15,167 nt of DNA from Serpula lacrymans var. lacrymans S7.9. Lineage: Eukaryota; Basidiomycota; Agaricomycetes; Boletales; Serpulaceae. The stretch is taken from NCBI RefSeq assembly GCF_000218685.1, contig NW_006763304.1:1-15167 (forward strand). Direction: 5' to 3'. The notes beneath the pieces are model-generated. The model made no database searches. It worked only from the letters and a program-made list of their open reading frames with translations, and was not told the origin of the DNA. Shown in pieces: positions 14,978 through 15,167 of this stretch. Every line of letters starts with the position of its first letter. Position 1 is the first letter of the stretch. Position numbers and translations under genes: made by a program.

Positions 14978-15167
14978 AGAAGGAAAGTGCCGTGGTAGTT
15001 TTGCGTCATCTCAGACTGAATAGGATAGGGATGAGGTCGGAAGTTTTACAAGGGGGGAAGGAAAAAGATCAGATAAGAACGAAAGGGGAACATAGACAAT
15101 AGAAAAAAAAGTTGGTACAAGAGTAAAGGAAGGAAAAACCGGATAACATAGAAATCCAAGAGGCCAT
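14978..15167 (-). other. Pyrimidine-rich stretch upstream of the second pol
   Basis: On the minus strand this is strongly pyrimidine-rich and has no coding character. Acceptor-like TATTCAG and AACCCTAG sequences lie just upstream of the pol ATG, so it could be an intron or a 5' untranslated leader. The window ends before this can be decided. Confidence 0.3.

Larger units (their letters stand above)
10218..15167 (-). mobile_element. Second Ty3/gypsy element, running off the right edge
   Basis: Pol (14977-11723), a further small ORF (11289-10747) and a candidate LTR (10501-10218) lie in one direction on the minus strand. The pol order RT, RNase H, integrase defines Ty3/gypsy. There is no chromodomain; the C-terminus is acidic instead. 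Gag and protease are not in the window and should lie to the right. The sequence is unlike the chromovirus next to it, so this is a different family, of a kind I associate with Agaricomycetes. An in-frame TAA and a changed residue next to an integrase catalytic Asp suggest a decaying copy. Confidence 0.75.

Noticed and set aside
1..15167. CRISPR array, bacterial operon or prophage content
   Set aside because: There are no regularly spaced direct repeats or ribosome-binding-site patterns, and all clear genes are eukaryotic retroelement genes.

Overview
This window reads as a transposon-dense, probably subtelomeric or heterochromatic stretch of a fungal genome, most likely a basidiomycete (Agaricomycetes). 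The reasons are: a 64-nt intron with fungal-type splice sites (GTAAGT...TTTACAG); a Penelope-like reverse transcriptase without a visible endonuclease, as in the Coprina group of mushroom-forming fungi; a Ty3/gypsy chromovirus; and a second Ty3/gypsy family of a kind common in Agaricomycetes. No host housekeeping gene, rRNA, tRNA or CRISPR array is visible. The species assignment is inference.

Layout. (1) 1-2971, + strand: an ORF open at the left window edge that encodes a Penelope-like reverse transcriptase. Its first ~490 bases look like a basic, Lys-rich ORF1 region with one convincing intron (233-296) and a possible second. (2) 2972-~4480: about 1.5 kb of non-coding DNA rich in hairpins and degenerate repeats. 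It holds a cluster of telomere-like CTAACC units, a possible minimal hammerhead ribozyme and a CACGTG cluster. (3) ~4480-9350, - strand: a Ty3/gypsy chromovirus with gag and a long pol (protease, RT, RNase H, integrase, chromodomain). The two are joined by a textbook -1 frameshift signal: heptamer GGGAAAA, 6-nt spacer, 10-position stem. Gag carries one nonsense codon inside its zinc knuckle. (4) 9350-10217: leader and probable LTR/promoter DNA of that element, not fully resolved. (5) 10218-15167, - strand: a second Ty3/gypsy element running off the right edge. It has a candidate 284-bp LTR (10218-10501), a 180-codon ORF with a membrane segment and a strong Kozak context (10747-11289), and a pol gene (11723-14977) split by one in-frame TAA.

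How the parts relate. The Penelope-like element points rightward and the two LTR elements point leftward, so the first two converge. I could not find a second LTR for the chromovirus on the side facing the Penelope-like element. The CTAACC units also lie downstream of an apparently endonuclease-less RT. Both fit the known habit of such elements of attaching to exposed chromosome ends, here perhaps a broken Ty3 element. That scenario is inference. The best-supported new observations are the frameshift signal, the telomere-like cluster beside the Penelope-like RT, and the extra membrane-protein ORF downstream of pol.
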